DNA from: Kyrpidia spormannii
GTDB lineage: Bacteria; Bacillota; Bacilli; Kyrpidiales; Kyrpidiaceae
Direction: 5' to 3'
NCBI RefSeq assembly: GCF_002804065.1
Contig: NZ_CP024955.1
Span: 744,001-808,000, forward strand
DNA length: 64,000 bases
Part shown: piece after piece, positions 1-8,980 of the stretch
How the letters are laid out: each line of letters opens with the position of its first letter
Numbering within the stretch: position 1 is the stretch's first letter
The notes under the pieces: generated by a model
The model's input: the letters and a program-made list of their open reading frames with translations, nothing else
Told to the model about the DNA's origin: nothing
Databases searched by the model: none
Position numbers and translations under genes: made by a program

Positions 1-2
1 GC

Positions 3-896
3 TTGGCGGAGGGCGGAGAAGTTTCTGTTGCTCTCGTCGGGGATGGCGTAAGCGGATTTGCCCAGGGGCTGGGGGCGTACGGCGCCGATAAAGTGTACGT
101 CGTGGAAGATGCCGGGTTGAAGTATTATACACCGGACGCTTATGCCTCGGTGATGGAGCGGCTGATCCGAACGGCAGATCCCGACGTGGTGCTCTTCGCC
201 CACTCCGCTATTGGCCGGGACTTGGCGCCGAAGCTCGCGGCCCGGTTTGGCGCGGGTCAAGTGTCCGATGTGGTGGACGTGGGGCTGGAAGACGGCAAGA
301 TCGTGTTTACGCGGCCGATTTATGCCGGGAAAGCCTTTACCAAGGTGACGATCTCAGACGGCAAGGTGTTTGCGACCGTCCGGCCGAACAACCTGTCCGC
401 TGATGAGCCGGATGCGGGACGGAGTGCCACTGTGGAAACGGTGGGGGCGGGTCTATCGGGCGCCTCCTTGCGGACCGTGGTGAAAGAAGTGGTGCAAAAG
501 GCCACTTCCGGTGTGGATTTGACCGAGGCCAAGATTATCGTTTCCGGCGGTCGGGGGGTCAAGAGCGCGGAGGGCTTCAAGCCGCTGTATGAACTGGCCG
601 AGGTTCTCGGGGCGGCGGTGGGTGCTTCCCGGGCGGCCTGTGATGCCGGTTACTGTGATTATTCGATGCAGATCGGGCAGACCGGCAAGGTGGTGACGCC
701 GGATCTGTACATCGCCTGCGGAATTTCGGGTGCGATCCAACACCTGGCCGGCATGTCAAACTCGAAGGTGATCGTGGCTATCAACAAAGATCCGGAAGCG
801 CCGATTTTTAAAGTGGCGAATTACGGGATTGTCGGCGATCTGTTCGAAGTGGTTCCCATGCTCACCGAGGAATTGAAGAAAGTTCTCGCCGATTGA
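3..896 (+). CDS. etfA: Electron transfer flavoprotein alpha subunit, 5'-truncated by window edge
   Basis: EtfA binds FAD and, with EtfB, passes electrons from acyl-CoA or other dehydrogenases to an ETF:quinone oxidoreductase. The 297 visible residues end with the family FAD-binding region: SGGRGVKS, a [10 protein letters not shown] segment, the GQTGKVV and [13 protein letters not shown] motifs and an [11 protein letters not shown] stretch. Family members are about 325 aa, so roughly 28 N-terminal residues lie outside the window. The apparent TTG at the first codon is most likely an internal leucine. etfB would be expected just upstream. A strong terminator follows the gene, so it ends its operon. 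Function is confident from family motifs. Confidence 0.93.
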   Translation: MAEGGEVSVALVGDGVSGFAQGLGAYGADKVYVVEDAGLKYYTPDAYASVMERLIRTADPDVVLFAHSAIGRDLAPKLAARFGAGQVSDVVDVGLEDGKIVFTRPIYAGKAFTKVTISDGKVFATVRPNNLSADEPDAGRSATVETVGAGLSGASLRTVVKEVVQKATSGVDLTEAKIIVSGGRGVKSAEGFKPLYELAEVLGAAVGASRAACDAGYCDYSMQIGQTGKVVTPDLYIACGISGAIQHLAGMSNSKVIVAINKDPEAPIFKVANYGIVGDLFEVVPMLTEELKKVLAD

Positions 897-960
897 GGCT
901 GGTGAGTTCCGGTCCGCGAGGGCGGTACCCCGGCGGTACAAGGAGGTAGAAGGCAGAAGG

Positions 961-987
961 GTCGGCGCCTCGCGCGCCGGCCTTTTT
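961..987 (+). terminator. Rho-independent terminator after etfA
   Basis: A GC-rich stem (CGGCGC / GCGCCG, extendable by a G-U and a G-C pair, loop CTCGC) is followed directly by CCTTTTT. The T run also supplies part of the -35 region of the next promoter, so terminator and promoter are packed together. Confidence 0.85.
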
Positions 988-1014
988 GTCGTCGGGCAAC
1001 GCTTTTGTTATACT
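986..1014 (+). promoter_or_regulatory. Sigma-A-type promoter of speE-MFS
   Basis: TTGTCG, 17-base spacer, TATACT. The start of transcription would fall near 1021, giving a leader of about 25 nt before the speE start codon. Confidence 0.7.
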
Positions 1015-1045
1015 GGCTTTTGGCGATGTGCGGGGGGTGAAGGAG

Positions 1046-1918
1046 ATGAACCGGCCTGAATACATTCAGGAGCGAGACGGGGCTTTGTGGTTGACTGAAG
1101 TGGAATCGGGTCATCTGAAATTAAACTGGAGATTAAAAAACGTTCTTCACGTGGAACGGTCGCCCTTTCAAGAGATCGCTATCGTGGACACGGAAACCTT
1201 CGGCAGGGCGCTGGTCCTGGACGGCGTGGTGCAGACCACGGCGGGGGATGAGTTTATCTATAACGAAATGATCAGCCATGTCCCCTTGGCCTTGCACCCA
1301 AATCCGAAGCAAGTCCTGGTGATCGGCGGAGGCGACGGGGGCGCGGTGCGGGAGTGTCTAAAATATCCTTCGGTGGAGCGGGTGGATCTGGTGGAGATCG
1401 ATGAGCAGGTCACCAGTGCTTGCAGGACGTATCTGCCCGAGCTCGCTGGACAGTTGGACGATCCCCGGGTGCGCACGCGGTTTGAAGACGGGGTGCAGTA
1501 TATAAAGGGCGTCGAGAATCAGTACGATGTGATCATCGTCGACTCCTCGGATCCCATTGGCCCCGCCACGGTTCTCTTTGAGGAACCGTTTTACCGCTCG
1601 GTGAAAGCGGCTCTTCGCCCGGGCGGAATCATGGTTTGCCAGAGTGAGTCCCCGCTTTTTTATCTGCCGGTGCTTCAAAATACCCGTCGGGTGCTAAACG
1701 AGTTGTTTCCCGTTACCCGGACCTATTGGGCCCCGGTACCGACATATCCTGGGGCTTTGTGGACCTTTACTTTGGGGTGTTTGTTCGATCCGTTTGAGGA
1801 TTCCGGATGGACCCGCCGGATTCGCGAGGAGAGTACACGGTATGTAACCGCCGATCTTGCGGAGGGGAGTTTTGCCTTGCCCGCCTTTGTGCGCCGCGCC
1901 CTCGGGGTGGCGGAATGA
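1046..1918 (+). CDS. speE: Polyamine aminopropyltransferase (spermidine synthase)
   Basis: Transfers an aminopropyl group from decarboxylated S-adenosylmethionine to putrescine, giving spermidine in the cytosol. The 290-aa product has the family order: an N-terminal beta domain with LDGVVQTT and DEFIYNEMI, the Rossmann VIGGGDGG motif, VEIDEQV, and the VDSSDPIGPA loop with the catalytic Asp. The ATG chosen has the SD GGGGTGAAGGAG and fits the family length; longer readings upstream would overlap the promoter. It shares ATGA with the downstream MFS gene, so the two are translationally coupled. An arginine decarboxylase gene (speA) sits about 43 kb away in this window. Confidence 0.93.
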   Translation: MNRPEYIQERDGALWLTEVESGHLKLNWRLKNVLHVERSPFQEIAIVDTETFGRALVLDGVVQTTAGDEFIYNEMISHVPLALHPNPKQVLVIGGGDGGAVRECLKYPSVERVDLVEIDEQVTSACRTYLPELAGQLDDPRVRTRFEDGVQYIKGVENQYDVIIVDSSDPIGPATVLFEEPFYRSVKAALRPGGIMVCQSESPLFYLPVLQNTRRVLNELFPVTRTYWAPVPTYPGALWTFTLGCLFDPFEDSGWTRRIREESTRYVTADLAEGSFALPAFVRRALGVAE

Positions 1919-3162
1919 GGATCGGGCGGCGGGAGAGCGTTGAGGATCCGGAAACCTCTTGGCGGCGACCACTCTACCTTCTGTGGCTCAGCAATTTTAT
2001 TGCGGTGTTGGGGCTCAATTTTCAGTGGTCGTTTATCCCCCTCTATCTTCCTCATCTGGGGGTGACCTCCACCCGGGCGGTGGGGGTGTGGTCCGGGGCG
2101 ATCATGGCGGTCACTCCCTTGGTGGCGGCGATCACCGGTCCGCTGTGGGGGAATTTTGCAGACAAGCACGGGCGTCGCCGGGTGGTGATCCAGGTCTATC
2201 TCGCCAATATTTTCATTATCGGGGCCATGGGATTTGTACATCAGCCGTGGCAGCTGTTCATTCTCAGAATTCTTCAGGGGGCCCTGGGCGGAGTGGCGGC
2301 GGCGTCCTTATCTTTGGTGACGTCCATCACCCCGGCGGATCGCTTGGGGTCCGCCTTGGGGCTGTACCAGACGTCGAATTTTACGGCGGCTGCGATAGGG
2401 CCCTTCTTTGGGGGATTGCTGGCCGATCTCGTGAGCATTCGGTTTCCCTACGTCCTGCTTGGCGCGTTGAACGTGGTGGCCGCCCTGCTGGTTTGGCTCG
2501 GGGTGGCCGAACCTTCCGGTGTTCGGCCGGTCGGCCGGGGGGCCGAACAGGGGTTTTTCGGTAAAATATGGACCCTGGTCCGACGCCCGGGGTTGCTGAG
2601 TCTGGCGATGACGGGCGCCATGGTCCAGTTCGGTGTGGTGGTCATCGCGCCGGTGATTCCCTTGTTCGTCAGGCATTTACTCGGCGATTCGCGGTTCGTG
2701 GGGACGGTGACCGGCCTTTTGGTGGCGCTGGCGGGGGTGGCGGGCTCGGTGTCGGCGGTGGTGGCGGGGCAGCTTGGGGATCGTTACGGCCATCGCCGCT
2801 TGCTCGTCTTCATGTGTATTGGCGCCGCCATTGTGTTCGGGTGGACCGGGACAGCGGAGACAATTGTGCAGTTGATCGCCTTGCGGACGGCGGCGGGACT
2901 CTTTATTGGGGGACTTCTTCCGACTTCCAATGCGTTGATTGGCCAGCTCGTCTCGGAATCCGAACGGGGCACGGCTTTCGGAATGACCACGAGTTTTCAA
3001 ATGATGGGTACGGTGTTGGGCCCCTTGGTGGGCGGGGCGCTCGGAACAACTCTGGGGTTTAGTTCGGTGTTCTGGACCACGATGGTGGTCTTTTTCCTCA
3101 CAGCCCTTTGGGTGTACGGGAGCGGCCGCCGACAGGCGGGCCGGGAAGAGCTCGGGACGTGA
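1915..3162 (+). CDS. MFS transporter, DHA1 drug/metabolite exporter type
   Basis: A 415-aa, 12-helix major facilitator protein. The loop between helices 2 and 3 carries the GNFADKHGRRRVV motif A, and the half-way repeat GQLGDRYGHRR is seen in the second half, both typical of proton-driven DHA1 exporters of the Bmr/Blt/MdtG group. Its ATG overlaps the speE stop by four bases. In Bacillus subtilis the Blt exporter moves spermidine and is linked to polyamine metabolism, so polyamine export is a reasonable inference here, but substrate cannot be read from the sequence. Confidence 0.85.
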   Translation: MRIGRRESVEDPETSWRRPLYLLWLSNFIAVLGLNFQWSFIPLYLPHLGVTSTRAVGVWSGAIMAVTPLVAAITGPLWGNFADKHGRRRVVIQVYLANIFIIGAMGFVHQPWQLFILRILQGALGGVAAASLSLVTSITPADRLGSALGLYQTSNFTAAAIGPFFGGLLADLVSIRFPYVLLGALNVVAALLVWLGVAEPSGVRPVGRGAEQGFFGKIWTLVRRPGLLSLAMTGAMVQFGVVVIAPVIPLFVRHLLGDSRFVGTVTGLLVALAGVAGSVSAVVAGQLGDRYGHRRLLVFMCIGAAIVFGWTGTAETIVQLIALRTAAGLFIGGLLPTSNALIGQLVSESERGTAFGMTTSFQMMGTVLGPLVGGALGTTLGFSSVFWTTMVVFFLTALWVYGSGRRQAGREELGT

Positions 3163-3310
3163 TGGGCTCTCACCGGTCGGGACGCCAGATTCTGAAACTT
3201 CACTATTTACCTTAGATGACAAACCCTTCCCCGTTTACTCGACATCGGGAAAAAACGCAAAGGATCGGCCATACTGTCACATTTTGGCCATATTAACTCC
3301 CAGGATTTTT

Positions 3311-3319
3311 TGATATTAT
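3311..3319 (+). promoter_or_regulatory. Extended -10 element upstream of ctaC
   Basis: TGATATTAT matches an extended -10 (TGnTATNAT) and lies about 65 nt before the ctaC start. No good -35 is visible at the usual spacing. It is the best promoter candidate in the 220-base gap after the MFS gene, which otherwise shows no gene or clear terminator. Confidence 0.5.
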
Positions 3320-3384
3320 GGAAATAGACTCCTGAGCAGGGGATTGGCCGCACTAGGAGATAAGGGAAAGGGAGGGTTTGGTGG

Positions 3385-4389
3385 GTGAGGCCGAAACATC
3401 GCATCGGACTACTGTTTGTCATGGTAGGGCTCCTGTTTGGGCTGACCGGTTGCGGAAGGACCGATATGTCCGTTTTCGATCCGGCCGGGCCGGTGGCCAA
3501 GATGGAATTATCGGTGATTATGACCAGCGTGTACATTATGACCGGCGTATTTATTGTGGCGATGGCGATTCTCGTTTATGTGCTCATCCGCTTCCGTCGG
3601 CGGAAGGGGCAGGATTTGCCGCCAAAACAGGTGGAAGGAAACAATTGGATGGAGTTGACCTGGACCATTATTCCACTCATTCTTATGGGGATTCTGGCTG
3701 TTCCGACGGTGTCCACCGCCTTTGCGCTGGATCAGAAACAGACGGGTCCGAACACCATGAATGTCACGGTTAAGGCGTCTCAGTTTTGGTGGCAGTTTGA
3801 ATATCCTGATCTGGGAATTGTAACGGCGCAAGCCTTACATATCCCCGTGGGAACCAAGGTCAACCTCAAGCTGGAAACCACCGATGTCATGCATTCGTTT
3901 TGGGTGCCCCGACTGGCCGGCAAGACCGACCTCATCCCCGGCCGGGTGAACACCATGTGGTTCGAGGCCAGTCAACCGGGCGAGTATCAAGGGAAATGTG
4001 CAGAATACTGCGGCCCGAGCCACGGTGTGATGGACTTTGTTGTCATTGCCGACACGCCGCAGCAATTCCAAGCCTGGGTTCAGAAGATGAAAAATCCCCA
4101 GGTGCAGCCGACGAGTGCGCAGGCGGCTGAGGGCGAGAAGTTGTTCGCGCAAAATTGCGCCACATGCCACGCCATTGCGGGAACCAACTTCAAAGGGGTT
4201 CTGGGGCCGGATTTGACGGGTTTTGCGGATCGTCCGAAAGTGGCTGGGGTGCTGGATAATAACCCCACCGATGTGGAGAAGTGGATCAGCGATCCGGCGG
4301 CGATCAAACCGGGCACCAAGATGCCCAAACTGCCCTTGAATCAGCAGCAGATCTCGGCGCTCTCCGCATTCTTGGAGGGGTTGAAATAA
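3385..4389 (+). CDS. ctaC: Cytochrome caa3 oxidase subunit II fused to cytochrome c
   Basis: Electron-entry subunit of the terminal oxidase. The 334-aa protein starts with a lipoprotein signal (lipobox LTGC, Cys23), then two membrane helices (about 45-68 and 92-114), a cupredoxin domain with CuA ligands His170, Cys205, Glu207, Cys209, His213 and Met216, and a C-terminal cytochrome c domain with CATCH (258-262) and probable axial Met313. This fusion is the hallmark of Bacillus-type caa3 oxidases. The GTG start follows the SD GGGAAAGGGAGG. First gene of ctaCDEFG; ctaA and ctaB (haem A synthesis) are not in this window. Confidence 0.95.
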   Translation: MRPKHRIGLLFVMVGLLFGLTGCGRTDMSVFDPAGPVAKMELSVIMTSVYIMTGVFIVAMAILVYVLIRFRRRKGQDLPPKQVEGNNWMELTWTIIPLILMGILAVPTVSTAFALDQKQTGPNTMNVTVKASQFWWQFEYPDLGIVTAQALHIPVGTKVNLKLETTDVMHSFWVPRLAGKTDLIPGRVNTMWFEASQPGEYQGKCAEYCGPSHGVMDFVVIADTPQQFQAWVQKMKNPQVQPTSAQAAEGEKLFAQNCATCHAIAGTNFKGVLGPDLTGFADRPKVAGVLDNNPTDVEKWISDPAAIKPGTKMPKLPLNQQQISALSAFLEGLK

Positions 4390-4450
4390 CGACTCATCCC
4401 ACGGCGGCTTGTTTCGAGGGGGCAGTTCGGTCGAAAAGGAGGGTTATGGG

Positions 4451-6331
4451 ATGGCAAAACCGCTGGAAGAAGTGTTGAGCCATCACGTGCATACCGTCGA
4501 AGCGCCTCATAAGCGCCACTGGTTGTTGGACTATCTGTCGACGGTGGATCATAAAAAGATCGGGATCATGTATGTGCTGATCGGGGTGTTCTATCTGCTC
4601 GTCGGGGGCGTGGAAGCGCTTCTGATGCGTATTCAGCTGTTTGTGCCCAATAATCAGTTTGTGAGTTACCCGACCTTTAACGAATTATTCACCATGCATG
4701 GAACGAACATGATCTTCTTCGCAGCCATGCCTTTGATCTTCGGATTGGTCAACTTGATCATGCCGGTTCAGATCGGGGCTCGGGACGTGGCGTTCCCCTT
4801 CATGAACGCCGTCAGCCTATGGTTCACTTTCGTGGGGGCTTTGCTCGTAAACATCAGCTGGTTTTTTGGCCCTGCTCCAAGTGCCGGTTGGTTTGCTTAT
4901 ACCCCCATCGGGCTCGATAAGTATACTCCCGGCACAGGGATGGACTTTTACGTCATCGGCCTACAGATTGCGGGCTTCGGGTCGTTAATGGGCGCGATCA
5001 ATTTCATCGCCACGATTCTCAACATGCGGGCGCCGGGCATGACCCTGCTCAGGATGCCGCTGTTCACGTGGACCAGCCTGGTGACCTCCGGCCTGATCGT
5101 GTTCGGATTTCCGCCGTTGACCGTAGGCCTGTTCTTGTATATGTTCGAGCGACTTTTTGGCGGCCACTTCTTCGATGCGACCATGGGTGGGAACCCGCTG
5201 TTGTGGACGCACCTGTTCTGGATCTTCGGACACCCAGAAGTGTACATCGTCGTGCTCCCAGCTTTCGGGATGATCTCCGAAGTGGTGGCGACCTTCTCCA
5301 GGAAGCGCATTTTCGGTTACACCTCCATGGTCATTGCGACAGTGTTGATCGGCTTTATCGGCTTCATGGTGTGGGTGCACCACATGTTCACGGTGGGCTT
5401 GGGGGCGATGGCCAACTCGATTTTTGCGATTTCCACGATGCTCATCGGTATCCCGACCGGGATGAAAGTCTTTAACTGGTTGTTCACCATGTGGGGCGGT
5501 CAGATCCGGTTCAAGCCCCCCATGATGTTCGCCTTGGGATTCCTGCCCACCTTCGTGATCGGCGGGTTCACGGGCGTGATGCTAGCGGCTGCTCCGGCGG
5601 ACTTTCAGTATCACGGGTCCTACTTCGTGGTGGCGCACTTCCATTACACGTTGATCGGCGGCGTGGTGTTCGGTTTCTTCGCAGGTCTTTATTACTGGTT
5701 CCCGAAGATCACCGGCCGGATGATGAGCGAGGTGCTGGGCCATATCAATTTCTGGCTGATGTTCATTGGGTTCCACCTGACGTTCTTCCCGATGCACTTG
5801 GCCGGACTGTTTGGCATGCCACGCCGGGTACCCACCTACAACCCGGGTATGGGGCTGGAGATCTGGAACCAATTGTCGACGATCGGCGCCTTTATCATGG
5901 GTGTGTCGATGATCGTCTTCGCTGCCAATGTGGTGTATGCCTTCACCAAGGGCAAGGTGGCGGGGGCCGATCCCTGGGATGCCCGGACCCTGGAGTGGGC
6001 GGTTCCATCCCCGATTCCGGAGTACAACTTCGCTCAGACGCCTTTGGTGCGCGGCCTGGATCCCCTGTGGATCGCCAAAGAAGAGGGCTCGACGGTCCCG
6101 GCAGCCGAACCCTTGGGTCCCATTCACATGCCGTCGAATTCGTTTCTGCCTTTGGTGATGGCCGTCGGACTGTTTATCGCCGGATTTGCGGCTATCTACC
6201 ATCGCCTCTTCTTCATCGTGCTGGGACTTGAGGTGATTGCATTGGCGATGTTTTATCACTCCCTCAATGACGACGAAGGACATCACATTCTTCCGGAGGA
6301 GAGCACTCGGGTGAGGGAGGTGCGGGCGTAA
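4451..6331 (+). CDS. ctaD: Cytochrome caa3 oxidase subunit I
   Basis: Catalytic haem-copper subunit: reduces O2 at the haem a3-CuB centre and pumps protons. The 626-aa protein shows His83 (haem a ligand, MHGT), the CuB/cross-link motif HPEVY (261-265), the His310-His311 pair, and HFH (396-398) giving the haem a and a3 ligands. The ATG at MAKPLEE follows SD AAGGAGGG; an upstream ATG in frame lacks one. The Glu-263 and Tyr-265 residues of the K/D-channel region are intact, so the enzyme should be active. Stop codon and the ctaE start overlap as TAATG. Confidence 0.96.
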   Translation: MAKPLEEVLSHHVHTVEAPHKRHWLLDYLSTVDHKKIGIMYVLIGVFYLLVGGVEALLMRIQLFVPNNQFVSYPTFNELFTMHGTNMIFFAAMPLIFGLVNLIMPVQIGARDVAFPFMNAVSLWFTFVGALLVNISWFFGPAPSAGWFAYTPIGLDKYTPGTGMDFYVIGLQIAGFGSLMGAINFIATILNMRAPGMTLLRMPLFTWTSLVTSGLIVFGFPPLTVGLFLYMFERLFGGHFFDATMGGNPLLWTHLFWIFGHPEVYIVVLPAFGMISEVVATFSRKRIFGYTSMVIATVLIGFIGFMVWVHHMFTVGLGAMANSIFAISTMLIGIPTGMKVFNWLFTMWGGQIRFKPPMMFALGFLPTFVIGGFTGVMLAAAPADFQYHGSYFVVAHFHYTLIGGVVFGFFAGLYYWFPKITGRMMSEVLGHINFWLMFIGFHLTFFPMHLAGLFGMPRRVPTYNPGMGLEIWNQLSTIGAFIMGVSMIVFAANVVYAFTKGKVAGADPWDARTLEWAVPSPIPEYNFAQTPLVRGLDPLWIAKEEGSTVPAAEPLGPIHMPSNSFLPLVMAVGLFIAGFAAIYHRLFFIVLGLEVIALAMFYHSLNDDEGHHILPEESTRVREVRA

Positions 6332-6972
6332 TGGAAGCCATGGAAACTCAGCCCAGGCTGGTCAATGCCGGGGATCGGCTTGAATTAGGACCAGAAACAG
6401 CGACCCTTGAGGGGAAAAATAAGGTTCTTGGATTCTGGGTATTCCTGGGGGGCGAATGCGCCCTGTTCGCCTCCCTCTTTGCCACTTACCTGACCCTTCG
6501 AGGGCACACCCTAAACGGTCCGACTGCCCACGAGTTGTTTCACCTGCCGATCATCGGCCTGGCCACCATCTTGCTGTTGACGAGCAGCCTGACCGGCGTG
6601 CTCGGCATCAATGCCATGCACCGGGGCAACCTTGGCTCGCTTCTCCGTTGGTTGGGGGTCACTGTGTTGCTCGGCCTAGGGTTTTTGGCCGTGCAGGTAG
6701 TGGAATTCATCACCTACGCCGGAGAGGGATTCGGTTTCGGTACGAGTGCCTTCTCTTCCGCATTCTTTACCCTGGTCGGATTTCACGGTGGCCACGTGGC
6801 TTTCGGGGTGATCTGGATCTCGATCTTGATGCTCCAGTTGAGGCGAAGCGGAATTACCCCAAGGAAAGCGCCTAAGGTGTTCATCGCCAGCCTGTATTGG
6901 CATTTTGTCGACGTGGTGTGGGTGTTCATTTTTACCGTGGTCTATCTCATGGGCATCTTGGGGATTTCCTGA
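6331..6972 (+). CDS. ctaE: Cytochrome caa3 oxidase subunit III
   Basis: 213 aa with about five membrane helices and no metal centre, matching the short bacterial subunit III. Typical features are LGFWVFLGGECALFASLF early on, VQVVEF, GFHGGHV, and the C-terminal WHFVDVVWVFIF. It stabilises subunit I. A second ATG three codons downstream could also serve as start. Its start overlaps the ctaD stop, so expression is coupled. Confidence 0.94.
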   Translation: MEAMETQPRLVNAGDRLELGPETATLEGKNKVLGFWVFLGGECALFASLFATYLTLRGHTLNGPTAHELFHLPIIGLATILLLTSSLTGVLGINAMHRGNLGSLLRWLGVTVLLGLGFLAVQVVEFITYAGEGFGFGTSAFSSAFFTLVGFHGGHVAFGVIWISILMLQLRRSGITPRKAPKVFIASLYWHFVDVVWVFIFTVVYLMGILGIS

Positions 6973-7013
6973 ATCCACCAAGTCTGCGTTTGGTGTGAAA
7001 GGATGGTGCAAGG

Positions 7014-7328
7014 ATGACGAACGTACCGACGGAGACCCACAACACCGGTACCGAATCCGGCTCCGGGCATGGGTCGGTTCGGAAACACATCATTTCCTTC
7101 GCGATTATGATTTTGTTTACGGTGATCGCCTTTGCGATGGTCGGCGCCGGCATGTCCCCTACAGTGGTCATCCCGGTGATCCTGGCGTTAGCGGTCATTC
7201 AGGTGATTCTGCAGCTGTGGGATTTCATGCACCTGAACCAAAAAGGTCACTCTTTTCCCACGCTGTTTATCACGTCCGGGGCGCTGCTGGGATTCATTTT
7301 CGTGTTGGTTTTGGTTTTGTGGCCCTAG
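7014..7328 (+). CDS. ctaF: Cytochrome caa3 oxidase subunit IV
   Basis: 104 aa with a polar N-terminus (about 25 aa) followed by three membrane helices and the short LWDFMHLNQKGH loop, the signature of prokaryotic cytochrome oxidase subunit IV (COX4_pro). It helps assemble the CuB site. Position directly behind ctaE and SD GGTGCAAGG support the call. Confidence 0.9.
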   Translation: MTNVPTETHNTGTESGSGHGSVRKHIISFAIMILFTVIAFAMVGAGMSPTVVIPVILALAVIQVILQLWDFMHLNQKGHSFPTLFITSGALLGFIFVLVLVLWP

Positions 7329-7346
7329 GATAAGGGGGGATTCCCG

Positions 7347-8228
7347 TTGCCATTTTGCGGCACGCCCATTGATGGATCCCTGTGGTCCTCTTGGAACATT
7401 CCGCTGCTGGCTGTCGTTCTGGCTATAGGAGTGTGGTACTGGGCCACATGGCGCAGGTGGCGGGCCTCGGGCGGCACCGGAGACCGATCGGCCGGGGTGG
7501 GCCGGAAAGTTTCCTTCTATAGTGGCTTGACCCTGTTTTACCTGGTGGCCGCCAGTCCGGTCGACTACATTGGGCACATGTACCTGTTCAGCGTCCACAT
7601 GACGGCCATGGCCCTGGAGTACATGGTGGTCCCGCCGCTGGTGCTGTTGGGCCTCCCAGAATGGATGGTTCGGTCATGGATGCAGGTCCGGGGGATTGAA
7701 CGGCTGATCCGGGTCCTCAGCCGCCCCCTGTTTGCGTTGATCACGTTGAACCTGTTATTCACGGCCTACCATTTCCCGTCCGTGTTCGATTTTCTCATGT
7801 CTCACGGCTCATTGGCCGTCTGGGTGCACTTGGTGATGATGATCGCGGCGTTTATCAACTGGTTGCCGGTGATCCAACCCTTTGCGGGGGTGAAGCGCCT
7901 CAGCGAACTCCAGAAGATCATCTACCTATTCGCGGACGCAGTGCTCCTGACTCCGGCCTGTGCTTTTATCATTTTCTCGGGCGGCCCGCTTTACGTCACC
8001 TACGATGCCATGCCGAGGCTGATCCCAAGCCTGTCGATCTATGTGGACCAGCAGCTGGGCGGCATTATCATGAAGCTGACCCAAGAGGCCGCCTACATCG
8101 GCGCCATCGTGTACATCTTCGTGCAGTGGACCCGGAAGGAGAAGGAGCGGGATCGGCAGGACAAAAAAGGACAGTTGGTTTTCTTCCCCGTGGACAAGGA
8201 TGGGTTTCATGGGGCGAACACCTGGTAA
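7347..8228 (+). CDS. ctaG: Cytochrome oxidase assembly factor CtaG (caa3 type)
   Basis: 293-aa polytopic membrane protein of the caa3_CtaG family (about seven helices), needed for caa3 oxidase assembly, probably for copper delivery to the CuB centre. Visible family signs are FSVHMTAMALEYM, PLVLLGLPEWM, LLFTAYHFPSVFD and the C-terminal DQQLGGIIMKL. A TTG start is used, with SD AAGGGGGGA at good spacing. It is the last gene of the oxidase operon; a strong terminator follows. Confidence 0.9.
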   Translation: MPFCGTPIDGSLWSSWNIPLLAVVLAIGVWYWATWRRWRASGGTGDRSAGVGRKVSFYSGLTLFYLVAASPVDYIGHMYLFSVHMTAMALEYMVVPPLVLLGLPEWMVRSWMQVRGIERLIRVLSRPLFALITLNLLFTAYHFPSVFDFLMSHGSLAVWVHLVMMIAAFINWLPVIQPFAGVKRLSELQKIIYLFADAVLLTPACAFIIFSGGPLYVTYDAMPRLIPSLSIYVDQQLGGIIMKLTQEAAYIGAIVYIFVQWTRKEKERDRQDKKGQLVFFPVDKDGFHGANTW

Positions 8229-8269
8229 GAAAGTCCTGGCAGGATAGACAACCGAAGGGTCATCAATGT

Positions 8270-8297
8270 GGCAGGGCGAGGGCCCTGCCTGTTTTTT
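8270..8297 (+). terminator. Rho-independent terminator of the ctaCDEFG operon
   Basis: A perfect 8-bp stem (GGCAGGGC / GCCCTGCC) with a four-base loop is followed by TGTTTTTT. Confidence 0.9.
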
Positions 8298-8354
8298 GGA
8301 GGATGCCGAGTCGGAGGTGATGTGTCTCAGCTGCGGAAGCGGTTCTCCGGAGTA

Positions 8355-8363
8355 TGGTATAAT
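8355..8363 (+). promoter_or_regulatory. Extended -10 promoter element of the OsmC gene
   Basis: TGGTATAAT, a perfect extended -10, lies about 55 nt upstream of the start codon. No convincing -35 was found, which is normal for extended -10 promoters. Confidence 0.6.
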
Positions 8364-8418
8364 CCCGATAAAGAAGGCGCAGAGCTTTCTCAGAGGTGAC
8401 ACCAAGGGAGGGTTTGGC

Positions 8419-8880
8419 TTGCGGGTGGACGTCAAATGGCTGGGGAAACGGGCTTTCGAGGCCTTGGGGCAGACCAGCGGTCACACGGTACGAATCGACG
8501 CGGCGGAGTCGGCGGGCGGTGAGGGCAGCGGCGTACGGCCGATGGAAATGCTGCTCATGGGGGTCGGAGGATGCACCGGAATCGACATCGCCATGATCTT
8601 GGAGAAAATGCGTCTCCACATCGACCGGTTCGAGATGACGTTGAATGCGGAACGAGCGGAGAAACATCCACAGCGTTTTACAAAGATCACCATCGATTAC
8701 GTCCTCGACGGGCCAGACCTGACCCACGAAAAGGTCAAGCGAGCCGTGGAGTTGTCCTATCACACTTACTGCTCGGCGCTGAATTCCTTGAATGCCGATT
8801 TTGAAATCCGTTACACCCTAAACGGTGAGACGCGGACCGTGGTTCCGGCACCAGCTGAATCGGTCGGCGGACGGGCGTAA
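8419..8880 (+). CDS. OsmC/Ohr-family peroxiredoxin-like protein
   Basis: 153 aa of the OsmC fold. OsmC and Ohr proteins reduce organic hydroperoxides with two cysteines, here the Cys in MGVGGCTGID (helix alpha2) and the Cys in YHTYCSAL. The YhfA-like subgroup, to which the sequence looks closest, has no proven substrate. The TTG start follows SD GGGAGGG; the open frame runs further upstream through the terminator and promoter and is not used. Single-gene transcription unit, convergent with the aldo/keto reductase gene. Confidence 0.82.
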   Translation: MRVDVKWLGKRAFEALGQTSGHTVRIDAAESAGGEGSGVRPMEMLLMGVGGCTGIDIAMILEKMRLHIDRFEMTLNAERAEKHPQRFTKITIDYVLDGPDLTHEKVKRAVELSYHTYCSALNSLNADFEIRYTLNGETRTVVPAPAESVGGRA

Positions 8881-8927
8881 CCCCTTCTCTCGAAAACATA
8901 CCGGGGCCAGGTGTATTCCATGGCTCA

Positions 8928-8980
8928 TAAGGACCGCAAAGCGCCCTGGGCATTGTGCACCCAAGGCGCTCTTGTCCTTA
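8928..8980. terminator. Bidirectional terminator between the OsmC and aldo/keto reductase genes
   Basis: Nested inverted repeats: outer arms TAAGGAC / GTCCTTA and inner arms AGCGCC / GGCGCT plus TGGG / CCCA. It lies between two convergent genes and its right arm overlaps the aldo/keto reductase stop codon. T tracts are weak on both strands. Confidence 0.6.

Noticed and set aside
986-1045. Longer reading of speE from a TTG
   Set aside because: It would include the promoter -10 region, and the later ATG has a strong SD and gives the family N-terminus.
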